Below are positions 8,741 to 18,005 of a DNA stretch of 64,000 nt, in pieces. How positions within the stretch are numbered: position 1 is the first letter of the stretch; every line of letters starts with the position of its first letter. The DNA lies in the NCBI GenBank assembly GCA_947479475.1, contig CANJZW010000010.1:1-64000 (forward strand). The letters are read 5' to 3'. The notes under the pieces are model-generated. The model was not told the DNA's origin. It did not search any database and saw only the letters and a list, made by a program, of their open reading frames with translations. Origin of the DNA: Chthoniobacteraceae bacterium. Its GTDB lineage: Bacteria; Verrucomicrobiota; Verrucomicrobiia; Chthoniobacterales; Chthoniobacteraceae. Made by a program: the position numbers and the translations under genes.

Positions 8741-10516
8741 ATGAAACTTTTCTGCTCCGCCCTAGTCCTGACCTCCTCCCTCGCGGCAACCCCGCTCGTG
8801 GCCCAACAACCCGCCCCCGCCTGGCAACCGCACCCAGACGCGCTCGAACGCCAGGACGTTCCGCACGGCACCGTCGAAGACCTCCCTGCGTGGGAGTCCA
8901 AGATCTTTGAAAACACCACCCGCGAGTGGTCCATCTACGTGCCCGCCCAATACAAAAAGGAGAGCCCGGCAGCCCTCATGATCTTTCAGGACGGCAAAGG
9001 CTACCGCGACACCAAGGGCCGTTGGCGCGTGCCCATCGTGTTTGACAACCTCATCGCCCGCGGCGAGATGCCCGTCACCATCGCGGTCTTCATCAACCCC
9101 GGCAACTTCAAACCCGAACCCGGCGCGCAGCCCGCCCCCAATGCCAAACCCCGCTCCAACCGGAGCTTCGAATACGACAGCCTCGGCGACCGCTATTCCC
9201 GCTTCCTTTTGGAAGAGATTATTCCCGAAGTTGAGAAGCGCTACACACTCACGAAGGATCCCGAACAACGCGCCATCTGCGGCTCCAGCTCCGGCGGCAT
9301 CTGCGCCTTCACCGCCGCGTGGGAACACCCCGAATCATTCAGGAAAGTACTCTCCACAATCGGAAGCTTCACCAACATCCGCGGGGGCAATGTCTACCCC
9401 TCCCTCATTCGTAAAACCGAGCAGAAGCCCCTCCGCGTCTACCTCGCGGACACCAGCGGCGACGTCGACAACCAGTTCGGCAGCTGGCCCCTCGCCAACA
9501 AACTCATGTCCGCCGCCCTAAAACACATGGGTTACGACACGCGCTTCGACTGGGCGGAAGGCTTCAGCCACAGCAGCGAACACGGCGGAGCGCTTTTCCC
9601 AGACGCCTTGAAATGGCTCTGGCGCAAAGAAAAACACCAGTTCACCGCGGACACCAACGGCCCGCTCAAGGGCGACATGACCATCCTACGCCAGCTCATC
9701 CCCGGCGAAAACTGGCAGGTCGTCGCCGAGAACCTCGGGTTTGCCGATGCTCCCTGCCCCGACGCCCAAGGCAACTTCTACTTTTGCGACATGAAGGCGC
9801 CCGCCGTCTACAAGGTCAGCGCGACCGATGGCAAACGCACCGAAATCTCCAACGAATCCGTGAGCGGTTTGAAGTTCGGCCCTGACGGCCTCCTCTACGC
9901 GTGCCAGGGCGCGAAAAGCCGGGTCATCTCCATCGACCCGCAATCGGGCGCAGTGAAGGAAATTGCAGCGGGAGTGAAACCCAACGACCTGGCCGTCAGC
10001 TCCGATGGTTTCATTTACATCACGGAAACCGGCCAGCAAAAAATCACCCGCATCCAGATCAAGTCAGGCGAAGTCACCACCGCCGACACCGGCATCGCAG
10101 GGCCCAACGGAATCGCCTTGTCCTCCGATGGCGGCACGCTGGCCGTCTCCGAATACAAGGGCGAAAACGTCTGGACCTTCCGCGTAAACGCAGACGCCTC
10201 ACTCGACGCAAAAATGCCCACGATGACGCTGCGTCTGCCGATCGATCCCAAAGGCGAATTCAAATCAGCCGAACCCCCGCCCTACCAGAGCGCCTCGAAA
10301 GGGGATGGAATGGCCGTCGACAAGTCCGGCCGTTACTACGTGACCTCGGCGCTTGGCATCCAGATCTTCGATCCGACTGGGCGCCACTGCGGAGTCCTCG
10401 CCAAGCCCAACGAGGCCAAGCCGCTGACCAGCTGCACACTCGCCGGAGCCAACCACGAGTACCTCTACGTCACAAACGGAGACACGGTGTTCCGCCGCAA
10501 ACTCAAGGTCGACTGA
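8741..10516 (+). CDS. Secreted esterase fused to SMP-30/gluconolactonase-like propeller
   Basis: A 591-residue two-domain exported protein. Residues 1-21 form a signal peptide. Residues 40-310 are an esterase domain paralogous to the preceding gene, with nucleophile elbow GSSSG (181-185, Ser183), the same RSNRSFEYDSLGDRYSRF segment and a late GFSHSSEHGG His region. Residues about 325-591 form an SMP-30/gluconolactonase-like beta-propeller with repeated blades, for example GLKFGPDGLLYACQG, NDLAVSSDGFIYITETG and GPNGIALSSDGGTLAVSEY. The likely role is extracytoplasmic hydrolysis of a sugar ester followed or accompanied by lactone hydrolysis, an inference from the domain pair. The gene ends convergently with the large dehydrogenase gene. 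Confidence 0.9.
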   Translation: MKLFCSALVLTSSLAATPLVAQQPAPAWQPHPDALERQDVPHGTVEDLPAWESKIFENTTREWSIYVPAQYKKESPAALMIFQDGKGYRDTKGRWRVPIVFDNLIARGEMPVTIAVFINPGNFKPEPGAQPAPNAKPRSNRSFEYDSLGDRYSRFLLEEIIPEVEKRYTLTKDPEQRAICGSSSGGICAFTAAWEHPESFRKVLSTIGSFTNIRGGNVYPSLIRKTEQKPLRVYLADTSGDVDNQFGSWPLANKLMSAALKHMGYDTRFDWAEGFSHSSEHGGALFPDALKWLWRKEKHQFTADTNGPLKGDMTILRQLIPGENWQVVAENLGFADAPCPDAQGNFYFCDMKAPAVYKVSATDGKRTEISNESVSGLKFGPDGLLYACQGAKSRVISIDPQSGAVKEIAAGVKPNDLAVSSDGFIYITETGQQKITRIQIKSGEVTTADTGIAGPNGIALSSDGGTLAVSEYKGENVWTFRVNADASLDAKMPTMTLRLPIDPKGEFKSAEPPPYQSASKGDGMAVDKSGRYYVTSALGIQIFDPTGRHCGVLAKPNEAKPLTSCTLAGANHEYLYVTNGDTVFRRKLKVD

Positions 10517-10550
10517 CGCCACGGGGAAAGGGGTGGCTCGCCCCCGTCAG
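10513..10550. terminator. Possible hairpin between convergent genes
   Basis: Just after the esterase-SMP-30 stop there is a 6-bp outer inverted repeat (10513-10518 with 10545-10550) and an inner GGGG/CCCC pairing (10523-10526 with 10541-10544) separated by a small bulge. It sits between convergent genes and could serve either strand, but there is no T run on either side. The remainder of 10551-10684 shows no gene. Confidence 0.3.
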
Positions 10551-10684
10551 ATAACGGCGCGCGCGCCCTCTCGGGCAACCTGCGAGCGCGCTCTCTGTGC
10601 TTCTTTTGGCAAGCAACACACGAGCAGCTTCAGCGTTATTTTCGACACAGCGACCACCCCGAACGCAACCCGAAAAGCCGCCGC

Positions 10685-13645
10685 CTACTTCAGCCCGGTT
10701 AGAAGCCACGCCACCAAATCGGCCACGTCCTCAGGATGGCACGTGTTCACCAAGCCCGGGGGCATGAGCGAAATGGGCGAGGCCTCCAGCTTGGCCACCT
10801 CCTTGCGGGCAAAGTCTCGCACGTCCGAGGGGATGTACAGGTTCTCCTGAATCTGGACTAAATCGGGCCCCTCGTTCACCAGCCGCCCGAGGTGCACTGA
10901 ACCGTCCTTGAGAGTGAGGTTCACCGTCCCGTACTGGTCGCTGATCACCTTGCTCGGTTCGGTGATGCTCTCGATGATCTCCTTCACCCCGAACCGCCCT
11001 GCAAGCAGGCTCAGGTCCGGACCGACCGCCCCGCCCTCGCCCTTGAAGGCGTGACACGCCACGCAACCCGTTTCACGGAAGAGCGTTTTCCCGTGCTCCA
11101 GATCCCTCGCGCCCTTTAAAAGCGGCTCCACGCGTGCGCTCAACTCCTCGGTGCTCCAATTCTTCACAAACAACCGGGACGCCACGGGCGGCGCGGGGCG
11201 GGCCTCGGGTTTTGCGTCCAACACCGTCTGCAGGGCCGTGCGTTCATCCGCCTCCATGGTGGACTTCGCAAAGGCCGCCACAGCGTCCTTCCGGATATCG
11301 GCCATGAACTTCCCAAGGTTACCGGGCTTGTTAAACTCCTCCCGCAAGAACCAGCGGAAGTAATTCTCGCGCGTCCCCTTGGGCCATCCCGTTGAAAGAA
11401 GACGCAGGCACGCCCCGTAGCTCACCTGCTCCTCCTGCGTGCCGGCTTTTTGGAACAGGTCGCTAATCTTCGCAGCCGCCAGAGGGGACCCCCAGCGCAC
11501 CAACAACTGCGAGGCCTCCACATTTACACGCGCATCCTGCGACGGCACAACGGCATGCAAAAGCCCGAGCAACGCATTGCGCTGGGATCGCGCCGCAAAA
11601 CCCGCTGCCGGTTCCTCGGAAGGATCCCCCAAGCGCACGGAAACCACCTGCAAAGCGCGGATCACATCCAGTCGGTTGCTGGCGTCGAGCTTGCTCAGAT
11701 CCAAAGCGGCGAACTTGGCCAAAAGCGTGTCCTTAAACTCCCCCTTCTCCAAACGCGCCAGAGCAAGCGCCGTCTGCACAAGCGCACGCGGCGCGGTGAG
11801 CGCCAACGCACGAGAGGCCCATTGGGCGGGGTCGCGGAACTCCAGCAGGGTTCTGGCGGCAAAGCGGATGAAGCGGTCGGCATGCGCGAGGTTTTCAAGG
11901 GCCAGGGAGAGGGAAGCCTCGTCCGTGGAGTGATAACCGTCCTCGATTTTGTGCCGGAGAGAGCGCAGCGCTGCTGCGCTGGAATCCCCCTTGGGCACCA
12001 CCGTTGCAACGCTTTCCTTGCCTTCATAAACAACCCGGTAAAGGGCGCTGCTGCCCTTGCGGGTGCCCGTCGCAAAATACAACGCACCGTCCTTCGGGCT
12101 GACCACCACATCCGTGAGCGGCAGCGGTTTTCCCTCCGCAAAAACCTCGAAATCAGCGGCATACGACGCCCCCTGCTCGCGCATGTGAACCGCATAGAGC
12201 TTCCCGTAGGTCCAGTCCGCGATGAACAGGGCCTCCTGGTAACGAGCCGGGAACTTCGTTCCGTACCCGAAAGCCACTCCCGTAGGACTTCCTCGCCCGA
12301 TGTTCACAACAGGCGGCAGGGAGTCCGCAAAGTCCTCGGGCCACTTGCCAGAGACGCTCCTCCAGCCGAAGTCCGCGCCATCCACGAGGTGGCAGAGGCG
12401 CGTGGGACGGTACCAGGGCAGCGTTAGATCCCACTCCATGTCAGCGTCGTAGGTGAAGAGTTCCCCGTCCCTGTTGTAGGCGGCGTCGTACTCGTTTCTG
12501 AGCCCGGCCGAAACGAGAGTCCAGTCCTGGCCGTCGGGGGACATTCGGCAAATGTACCCGCCCGGGGCGCCCGCACCCAACATGAACCCGTGACCCACAA
12601 GCTTGGGCAGCGCCAGATCGTCCTTCCAAATCGGCGGCACCTGATGGTGCTGAATTTCGGTAAGGCGCGTGGAGTTGCCGCACACCACGGTGATGCTTTT
12701 GCCCCCGGGCGTGAGAATCAGAGCGTGTGGACCGTGGTCACCCTGCCCGTTGATCTTGCGCAGCAGCTCGACCTTGTCCAACACGTCGTCCCCGTCGGTA
12801 TCGGTGACCCGGTACACGCCCGATCCCGTTCCATAAACACCTTCGCGGCAGACCATCACGTACAGACTGTCAAAGGCCCAGAGCAGTCCGTTGGCACAGC
12901 CAATTTCAAGATTGATGGGCTCGATTTTTGTCTCGGAGAGGTCCGCACCCACGGGCGCGGGTGTGATCCGCACGAGTTTGCCGTTTACATCGGAGGCGAT
13001 GAGACGACCCTTGGCATCCGCACACATGGCCACCCAAGAGCCCTCCGGTTCGCTCAGGGCGTGCAATTGCTCCACCCGGAACCCCTCGGGAACTTTGATG
13101 ACAGCGGGCCCTTTGACGGCGGCCGCTTGATGCTCAAAAGCCTTTCCCCAAGGCCCCTCCCCGTAAGGCTTGAGTTCCTGGGCGGGCTTCAACGCCTCCC
13201 CGGCAAGCGGAGCGGCCAGCCAACTCCCGTTGGTTTCCAGGCGTCGGCGGGTTCCATCAAGTAGCGAGACCTCCAGGGAAACCACGAGACCTGCCGCGCC
13301 TCCCTCGTTTTTCGCCTCGACCCGGAGCTTGTTTGCACCGGAGAGGAGGCCGGCTTTTACATCGGCTGTGCTCGGCTGGTTCCAATCGGGATTGGTCACC
13401 ACGAGTTGCCCGTTCAAAAACACTTTGCACCCGTTGTCGCAGGCGACCTGGATTTTGGCGCTGGCGGGGGGCGAGGACAGAAGAAACTCCCGCTCAAAAA
13501 AGGCCTCCGGCGTGGCCTTCCCTTGGGACCAAATCCATTTTAGGCCGGACGGTTGGGAGGACAGGGGAAGCTCGGCGGGTTCGGCGGCCGGGCAAAGGCC
13601 TATTGCGAATCCAAAGAAAAGAGCGCCAAAAACAGAGTACTTCAT
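10685..13645 (-). CDS. PVC-type membrane-bound dehydrogenase with C-terminal c-heme domain
   Basis: Large exported protein of 986 residues, typical of PVC bacteria. Residues 1-21 form a signal peptide. Residues about 35-130 resemble a galactose-binding-like beta domain. Residues about 180-540 are a beta-propeller of the putative membrane-bound dehydrogenase type (TIGR02604-like), followed by a helical HEAT-like repeat region to about 800. The C-terminus is the Pirellula/Verrucomicrobium-type heme-binding domain with CVACH at 861-865 and a likely axial Met at 961 in SLMPPG. It should pass electrons from oxidation of a sugar or alcohol substrate in the periplasm; the substrate is unknown. It is transcribed divergently from fabV. 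Confidence 0.93.
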   Translation of the reverse strand: MKYSVFGALFFGFAIGLCPAAEPAELPLSSQPSGLKWIWSQGKATPEAFFEREFLLSSPPASAKIQVACDNGCKVFLNGQLVVTNPDWNQPSTADVKAGLLSGANKLRVEAKNEGGAAGLVVSLEVSLLDGTRRRLETNGSWLAAPLAGEALKPAQELKPYGEGPWGKAFEHQAAAVKGPAVIKVPEGFRVEQLHALSEPEGSWVAMCADAKGRLIASDVNGKLVRITPAPVGADLSETKIEPINLEIGCANGLLWAFDSLYVMVCREGVYGTGSGVYRVTDTDGDDVLDKVELLRKINGQGDHGPHALILTPGGKSITVVCGNSTRLTEIQHHQVPPIWKDDLALPKLVGHGFMLGAGAPGGYICRMSPDGQDWTLVSAGLRNEYDAAYNRDGELFTYDADMEWDLTLPWYRPTRLCHLVDGADFGWRSVSGKWPEDFADSLPPVVNIGRGSPTGVAFGYGTKFPARYQEALFIADWTYGKLYAVHMREQGASYAADFEVFAEGKPLPLTDVVVSPKDGALYFATGTRKGSSALYRVVYEGKESVATVVPKGDSSAAALRSLRHKIEDGYHSTDEASLSLALENLAHADRFIRFAARTLLEFRDPAQWASRALALTAPRALVQTALALARLEKGEFKDTLLAKFAALDLSKLDASNRLDVIRALQVVSVRLGDPSEEPAAGFAARSQRNALLGLLHAVVPSQDARVNVEASQLLVRWGSPLAAAKISDLFQKAGTQEEQVSYGACLRLLSTGWPKGTRENYFRWFLREEFNKPGNLGKFMADIRKDAVAAFAKSTMEADERTALQTVLDAKPEARPAPPVASRLFVKNWSTEELSARVEPLLKGARDLEHGKTLFRETGCVACHAFKGEGGAVGPDLSLLAGRFGVKEIIESITEPSKVISDQYGTVNLTLKDGSVHLGRLVNEGPDLVQIQENLYIPSDVRDFARKEVAKLEASPISLMPPGLVNTCHPEDVADLVAWLLTGLK

Positions 13646-13833
13646 ACAGATGGGGGTAAATTAACGGCGCCCCGAGATATCTAACTCACGGAGGCCTTGG
13701 CTAAGACAACACCTGGCGAATGATAATAAAAGGGACAAAAATCAGCGAAAGCGGTTCTTCGTGTGCAAAAGTCCGTTCTTACCCCTCGCATTTGGGTTGG
13801 CCAAGTTGGGAGAGATTGCCCAAAGTCCATCCC
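13646..13833. promoter_or_regulatory. Divergent promoter region, dehydrogenase / fabV
   Basis: This 188 bp separates the leftward dehydrogenase start from the rightward fabV start, so it must hold two promoters unless fabV is read from further away. It is richer in A+T than the flanking genes. No defined -35/-10 pair or operator could be assigned with confidence. Confidence 0.4.
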
Positions 13834-15024
13834 ATGATCATTCAACCGAAAGTCCGCGGTTTCATTTGCATCACAGCGCATCCCGATGGCTGCGCCGAAC
13901 ACGTGCAGCAACAGATCGAGTACGTGAAAGCAAAGGGTCCGCTGGCCGACATGCCCAAACGCGTCCTCGTTATCGGATCCTCCACAGGCTACGGCCTGGC
14001 TTCGAGGATAGTCCCCGCTTTTGCAGGCGGCGCCGCCACCTTGGGCATCTTTTTTGAACGGCCCTCCGACAACGGTAAACCCGCCAGCGCCGGCTGGTAC
14101 AACTCCTGCGCTTTTGAAAAGGCGGCTCACGCGGCGGGGCTCTACGCCAAAAGCATCAACGGCGACGCCTACTCTGAGGAAATCAAAAAACTGACCATCG
14201 ATCGCATCAAAGAGGATCTGGGCCACGTCGATCTCGTCGTTTACAGCCTCGCCTCGCCCAGACGCACCAACCCCAAAACGGGCCTCACCGCAAAATCAAC
14301 ACTCAAGCCCGTGGGCGCCCCTTTCACGGCTAAAACCGTGGACACTGACCGCGGCATCGTCACCGACATCACCATCGAACCCGCCTCCGAGGAGGAAATC
14401 GCCGACACCGTCACCGTCATGGGCGGCGAGGACTGGGAGATGTGGATCGACGCCCTCTCTGCCGCGGGTGCGCTCGCCCCGGGCGCCAAAACCGTGGCCT
14501 ACTCCTATATCGGGCCGGACATCACCTGGGCCATTTACCGCAACGGCACCATCGGCCGTGCCAAAGAAGACCTCGAGGCCACCGCAGAGCGTCTCACCCA
14601 CAAACTGGCCCCCACCGGTGGCGCCGCCTTCGTCTCCGTGAACAAGGCGCTGGTCACACAGGCCAGCAGCGCCATCCCGGTCGTGCCCCTCTACATTTCG
14701 CTCCTGTACAAAGTCATGAAGGAAAGAGGCCTGCACGAAGGCTGCATCGAGCAGATCGAGCGGCTCTTTGCCGAGCACCTCTACAACGGCGCCGCCCCGC
14801 AGCCGGACGAAAAAGGCCGCATCCGGATTGATGACTGGGAAATGCGCCCCGAAATCCAGGCCGCCGTCGCAGCCGTTTGGCCGGGCGTTACCACGGAAAC
14901 CCTCCCCCAGGTTTCCGACATCGTCGGTTACCGGGAGGAGTTCTTACGCCTGTTTGGATTCGGCCTTCCGGGCGTGGATTACGCCGCCGAGGTCGAACCG
15001 GATATGCCCATGCCTTCGGCCTAG
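13834..15024 (+). CDS. fabV: Trans-2-enoyl-ACP/CoA reductase FabV
   Basis: NADH-dependent enoyl reductase of type II fatty acid synthesis, 396 residues. The extended short-chain dehydrogenase motif is intact: Tyr235 and Lys244 are separated by eight residues (Y-x8-K), the spacing that defines FabV. The Rossmann segment [15 protein letters not shown] lies at residues 45-59, and the conserved [19 protein letters not shown] block starts the protein. The ATG at 13834 is chosen because the family begins at this MIIQPK-like sequence; the upstream 38-codon extension does not match. FabV enzymes are typically insensitive to triclosan; that is family knowledge, not tested here. Another enoyl reductase may exist elsewhere in the genome. 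Confidence 0.97.
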   Translation: MIIQPKVRGFICITAHPDGCAEHVQQQIEYVKAKGPLADMPKRVLVIGSSTGYGLASRIVPAFAGGAATLGIFFERPSDNGKPASAGWYNSCAFEKAAHAAGLYAKSINGDAYSEEIKKLTIDRIKEDLGHVDLVVYSLASPRRTNPKTGLTAKSTLKPVGAPFTAKTVDTDRGIVTDITIEPASEEEIADTVTVMGGEDWEMWIDALSAAGALAPGAKTVAYSYIGPDITWAIYRNGTIGRAKEDLEATAERLTHKLAPTGGAAFVSVNKALVTQASSAIPVVPLYISLLYKVMKERGLHEGCIEQIERLFAEHLYNGAAPQPDEKGRIRIDDWEMRPEIQAAVAAVWPGVTTETLPQVSDIVGYREEFLRLFGFGLPGVDYAAEVEPDMPMPSA

Positions 15025-15157
15025 GCAAACGAAGTCGCCCCCTTCCCTGGCCTGCGTCGCCGGGTTCGGGGGTAATCTCTTCGGACGGCACCGCCTTCTC
15101 CTGAAGGGGATTCGCCGCAACTCATTCCAAAACTGCCCTCAACCCACGTTCGCACCC

Positions 15158-15580
15158 ATGCCCACCGCCGCCTGCTGGCTCGTTAAACAAGAGCCCACCG
15201 CCTATTCCTGGTCCCAGTTCGTCACCGACGGCAAAACGGCGTGGACGGGCGTACGGAATTTCCAAGCCCGCAAAAACCTGCTCGCTATGCGCAAAGGGGA
15301 CCGCGTTCTTTTCTATCACAGCGTGGTGGGCAAAGCGGTGGTCGGGATCGCCCGAGTAGAGAAGGAGGCCTACCCCGACCCAACGGCAACCGAAGGCGAG
15401 TGGTACTGCGTCGACTTGGTTCCGGAGGAAGCGCTGCCGCATCCGGTCACGCTGGAGACCCTTAAACAGCACCCCACCCTGTCGACGATCCCCCTCATCC
15501 GCCAGTCGCGCCTCTCGGTCATGCCGATGGAAGCCGCCGACTTCGCCGCGATCGTCTCCTTGGGCGAACGCTCCAGATAG
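15158..15580 (+). CDS. EVE-domain protein
   Basis: Small protein of 140 residues that is almost entirely one EVE domain (PUA-like fold, related to human THYN1). Visible family features are WLVKQEPTAYSW at the N-terminus, WTGVRNFQARKNL, GDRVLFYHS and VVGIARV, followed by the acidic-aromatic second half. EVE domains bind modified bases in DNA or RNA, so a nucleic-acid quality-control or epigenetic reader role is likely. The ATG at 15158 gives the normal family start; longer in-frame sequence overlaps fabV. It lies 133 bp after fabV and ends 40 bp from the convergent glycosyltransferase gene. Confidence 0.93.
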   Translation: MPTAACWLVKQEPTAYSWSQFVTDGKTAWTGVRNFQARKNLLAMRKGDRVLFYHSVVGKAVVGIARVEKEAYPDPTATEGEWYCVDLVPEEALPHPVTLETLKQHPTLSTIPLIRQSRLSVMPMEAADFAAIVSLGERSR

Positions 15581-15620
15581 CCGCCCGCACAGCGATTGCC
15601 CCCGGCTTCCGCATAGAACT

Positions 15621-16577
15621 TTAGAGCCCGAGTAGAGAAGGCTTTCCGCACACGTATTCCACGGCGTGAAGAGGCAACTGCCAGCCCGCTTCCATCACCC
15701 CAAGCGGCGCACCCCTCACGCAACTGGAAACCGCTTTGCCCCAGACCTCCCTGATTTTAAAACGCTGCCACGCCCGCCAACCTTCCCTAAGCATCAGGCG
15801 CTGCGCAGGGGAGTTCTCCCGCGAGAAAAACGTCTTCCGGTGCAACCGTCGCACTCCCCATAAATCAGACCACACGCCGCCCGCGGCGGCTTCTCCACAG
15901 CGTCTGTGATACAGCACTACATGATCCGTAAAATGGATAGGCCCAAGACGGCTCAACCTCAGCGCCATGTCCCAATTTTCGCACTGCTGCAATCCGGGAT
16001 CATAAAGCCCGACACTTTCATACGCCGTCCGTCTAGCCACCCATAACCCCGGTGGGTAAAGCGGATCCGACCATACCAAGGTTTCGAAAACCGTGGGTTC
16101 GCACGCGGGCCATTCGATGATCGCTCCATTTCGATAGCCGAGACGCTGGCGGCCAAAAGCCGAAAAAGTACCAGGGGCCAACGGCCTACCCTCCCTGTCC
16201 ATTAGCTCCGCAAGACCATGCGCCCCTATCGCTCCCTCATTCTGCTCCAGAGACTCCACCAAAGACACCAGTGCATTTGGCTCCCAAACGTCTGTGGCAT
16301 CCATGAACGAAACGTATTTGCTCGCGGGGACACTTTCCAAAAAACCGCGGTTCCTTGCCTTGGACAAACCGCCAAAACTCTGTCGAACCAGCGTAAACCG
16401 GCTATCTTTGTCCGCAATGTGACGCACGACGGCGGCAGTGTGATCTGAAGAGCCGTCATCAACGACGATACATTCCCAATTCTCGAAGCGTTGCCCGCGG
16501 ATGCTTTCCAGAGTTTGCCCGATAAACGGCGCCGCATCACGGGCCGCAACGATGATGCTAAGCTCAGGCGTACACAT
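15621..16577 (-). CDS. Glycosyltransferase family 2
   Basis: GT-A type glycosyltransferase of 318 residues, probably acting at the cytoplasmic face on a polysaccharide repeat. It starts with the classical ELSIIVAARDAAPFIGQTLE block, followed by WECIVVDDGSSDHT (nucleotide-binding Asp residues) and FMDATDVWEPNAL, which contains the DxD-like metal site. No long membrane segment is obvious. It is the last gene of the leftward polysaccharide locus and overlaps the 3' end of the dehydrogenase-like gene by 14 bp, so it is translationally coupled. Acceptor and sugar specificity cannot be read from the sequence. Confidence 0.92.
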   Translation of the reverse strand: MCTPELSIIVAARDAAPFIGQTLESIRGQRFENWECIVVDDGSSDHTAAVVRHIADKDSRFTLVRQSFGGLSKARNRGFLESVPASKYVSFMDATDVWEPNALVSLVESLEQNEGAIGAHGLAELMDREGRPLAPGTFSAFGRQRLGYRNGAIIEWPACEPTVFETLVWSDPLYPPGLWVARRTAYESVGLYDPGLQQCENWDMALRLSRLGPIHFTDHVVLYHRRCGEAAAGGVWSDLWGVRRLHRKTFFSRENSPAQRLMLREGWRAWQRFKIREVWGKAVSSCVRGAPLGVMEAGWQLPLHAVEYVCGKPSLLGL

Positions 16578-17868
16578 GCGAAGGCGTGGGCTGAAATGTA
16601 GAGAAAAGTGTTTCCTGCAGGCACCTCAAATTCAGCCCGTAATTGCCGGTGGAAAACTCCACAGCATCGCGCGGAATGGGTTCGTCAGCCGCCACCGGCC
16701 TCACGATGACGGCACCGCTGGCCAGACCGCATGGTACAAACTCGCGAGCTCGCTCAACGGTGTCAATCTGGCCATAAAAACTAACCCCGCCAATCTCATC
16801 AAGCACCTCCCCCGGCTCCAAATCTTTCTTGGCGATTGCAATGACATCCGCCACAGGAGCGCCGATCGGAGCCACGGTGGGCTCCCGATAGATCACCGCC
16901 TCAGCCACTGAGAGCGGTGCTTCCAGATGACACAGATGGTACGGCCTGAAAAAGAGATAGTCCGGCCCATACTCCTGTTTGAGGTAATCAAAATAATGCC
17001 CGACTCTTTCCCAGTCGCTGCAACGCCCGATCACAAAAGCACCGCCTCCAAAGTCCCCGCCCAGTGTGTAGTCCACGACTCCGGGCTTACCCAAAAGACT
17101 TCCAAAATCGCGAACGGCGTTCTTCAGCGTGGTTTCAACTCCATGCATGCCCCTGCACTCCGGCACCAATCCCGTGGCGTTTGAAATAACGGCGTTCACC
17201 AGATTCATTTTTGTTCCATCCATGAAGGAGCACGCCACGTGCGGGCTTGTTTTCATGCGCGCGGCTCTCTGCATGGCGGAGTCTGGAGTGGCCCGTACAT
17301 CCAAAGAATCCCAACAACTCACGGCTGCGACAATCTCGAACCCGTGCAGGTCCACCCATTCTAAAATACGCATCAGCACTCCGGGATGATCCCCGTCCAC
17401 ATAACCGTAAACCACTCCCTGCTGGCGCGCTCGCTCCGCCAGATAGCAGCCGATGGTGGCGTCCAACTCGGCATTCATGACGACAACGTGTTTGCCCGCA
17501 TTGATGGCACCCAAAACGGACCGGGCGCCGTGTCCTACAGTGCCGGTCGCTTCTACCAGAACTTCAATCTCCTTCACTTCCATAGCGGAACCCACCTCTC
17601 TGCAAACACATGCGAGTCCCTGCTCGACCCCAATTTGCAGCAATCTGGGATCGTCGCTCACTACGATCTCATCCCGAGCCACGCCGGCAGTCAGCCAGGC
17701 ATCTACCGCGTGCTCTACTGTGCGATTAATCAAAATCGCAGGCTCCATGCCATGCATGGAACGGAGTTGCAGTGCGATTCCCCGCCCCATGGACCCGATG
17801 CCACTCACCGCCACTTTGATCACACGCCCAAACTGCTGCCTCCTCCGTAATTCACGATATAGATGCAT
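16564..17868 (-). CDS. NAD(P)-dependent dehydrogenase with SAF domain (COG4091 type)
   Basis: Protein of 434 residues related to homoserine dehydrogenase, with a C-terminal SAF domain (COG4091). The N-terminal MHLYRELRRRQQFGR-like segment is typical of this family and supports the ATG at 17868, which also has a good AGAGGA Shine-Dalgarno sequence. The Rossmann motif VAVSGIGSMGRG is at about residues 18-29, VVVMNAELDATIG near 129, and the SAF-like domain occupies about 330-420. COG4091 members have been linked to sugar or branched-sugar metabolism, not to homoserine. Here the gene is embedded among glycosyltransferases, so it may make a precursor for an unusual sugar or linker. That link is inferred from position. 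Confidence 0.85.
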   Translation of the reverse strand: MHLYRELRRRQQFGRVIKVAVSGIGSMGRGIALQLRSMHGMEPAILINRTVEHAVDAWLTAGVARDEIVVSDDPRLLQIGVEQGLACVCREVGSAMEVKEIEVLVEATGTVGHGARSVLGAINAGKHVVVMNAELDATIGCYLAERARQQGVVYGYVDGDHPGVLMRILEWVDLHGFEIVAAVSCWDSLDVRATPDSAMQRAARMKTSPHVACSFMDGTKMNLVNAVISNATGLVPECRGMHGVETTLKNAVRDFGSLLGKPGVVDYTLGGDFGGGAFVIGRCSDWERVGHYFDYLKQEYGPDYLFFRPYHLCHLEAPLSVAEAVIYREPTVAPIGAPVADVIAIAKKDLEPGEVLDEIGGVSFYGQIDTVERAREFVPCGLASGAVIVRPVAADEPIPRDAVEFSTGNYGLNLRCLQETLFSTFQPTPSHVYA

Positions 17869-18005
17869 TCAAATCCTCTTTCCTTTTTGTTCCCCAACCC
17901 CGGTTTCTGCCGCCTTCACGCCAGATAAATCGAAAGTCATCCCCTATCCGCGTTTCGATAAATCGTCCCCCCTCGCTTCTAAGAGGCTAATGCGGCAAAG
18001 CGCTT

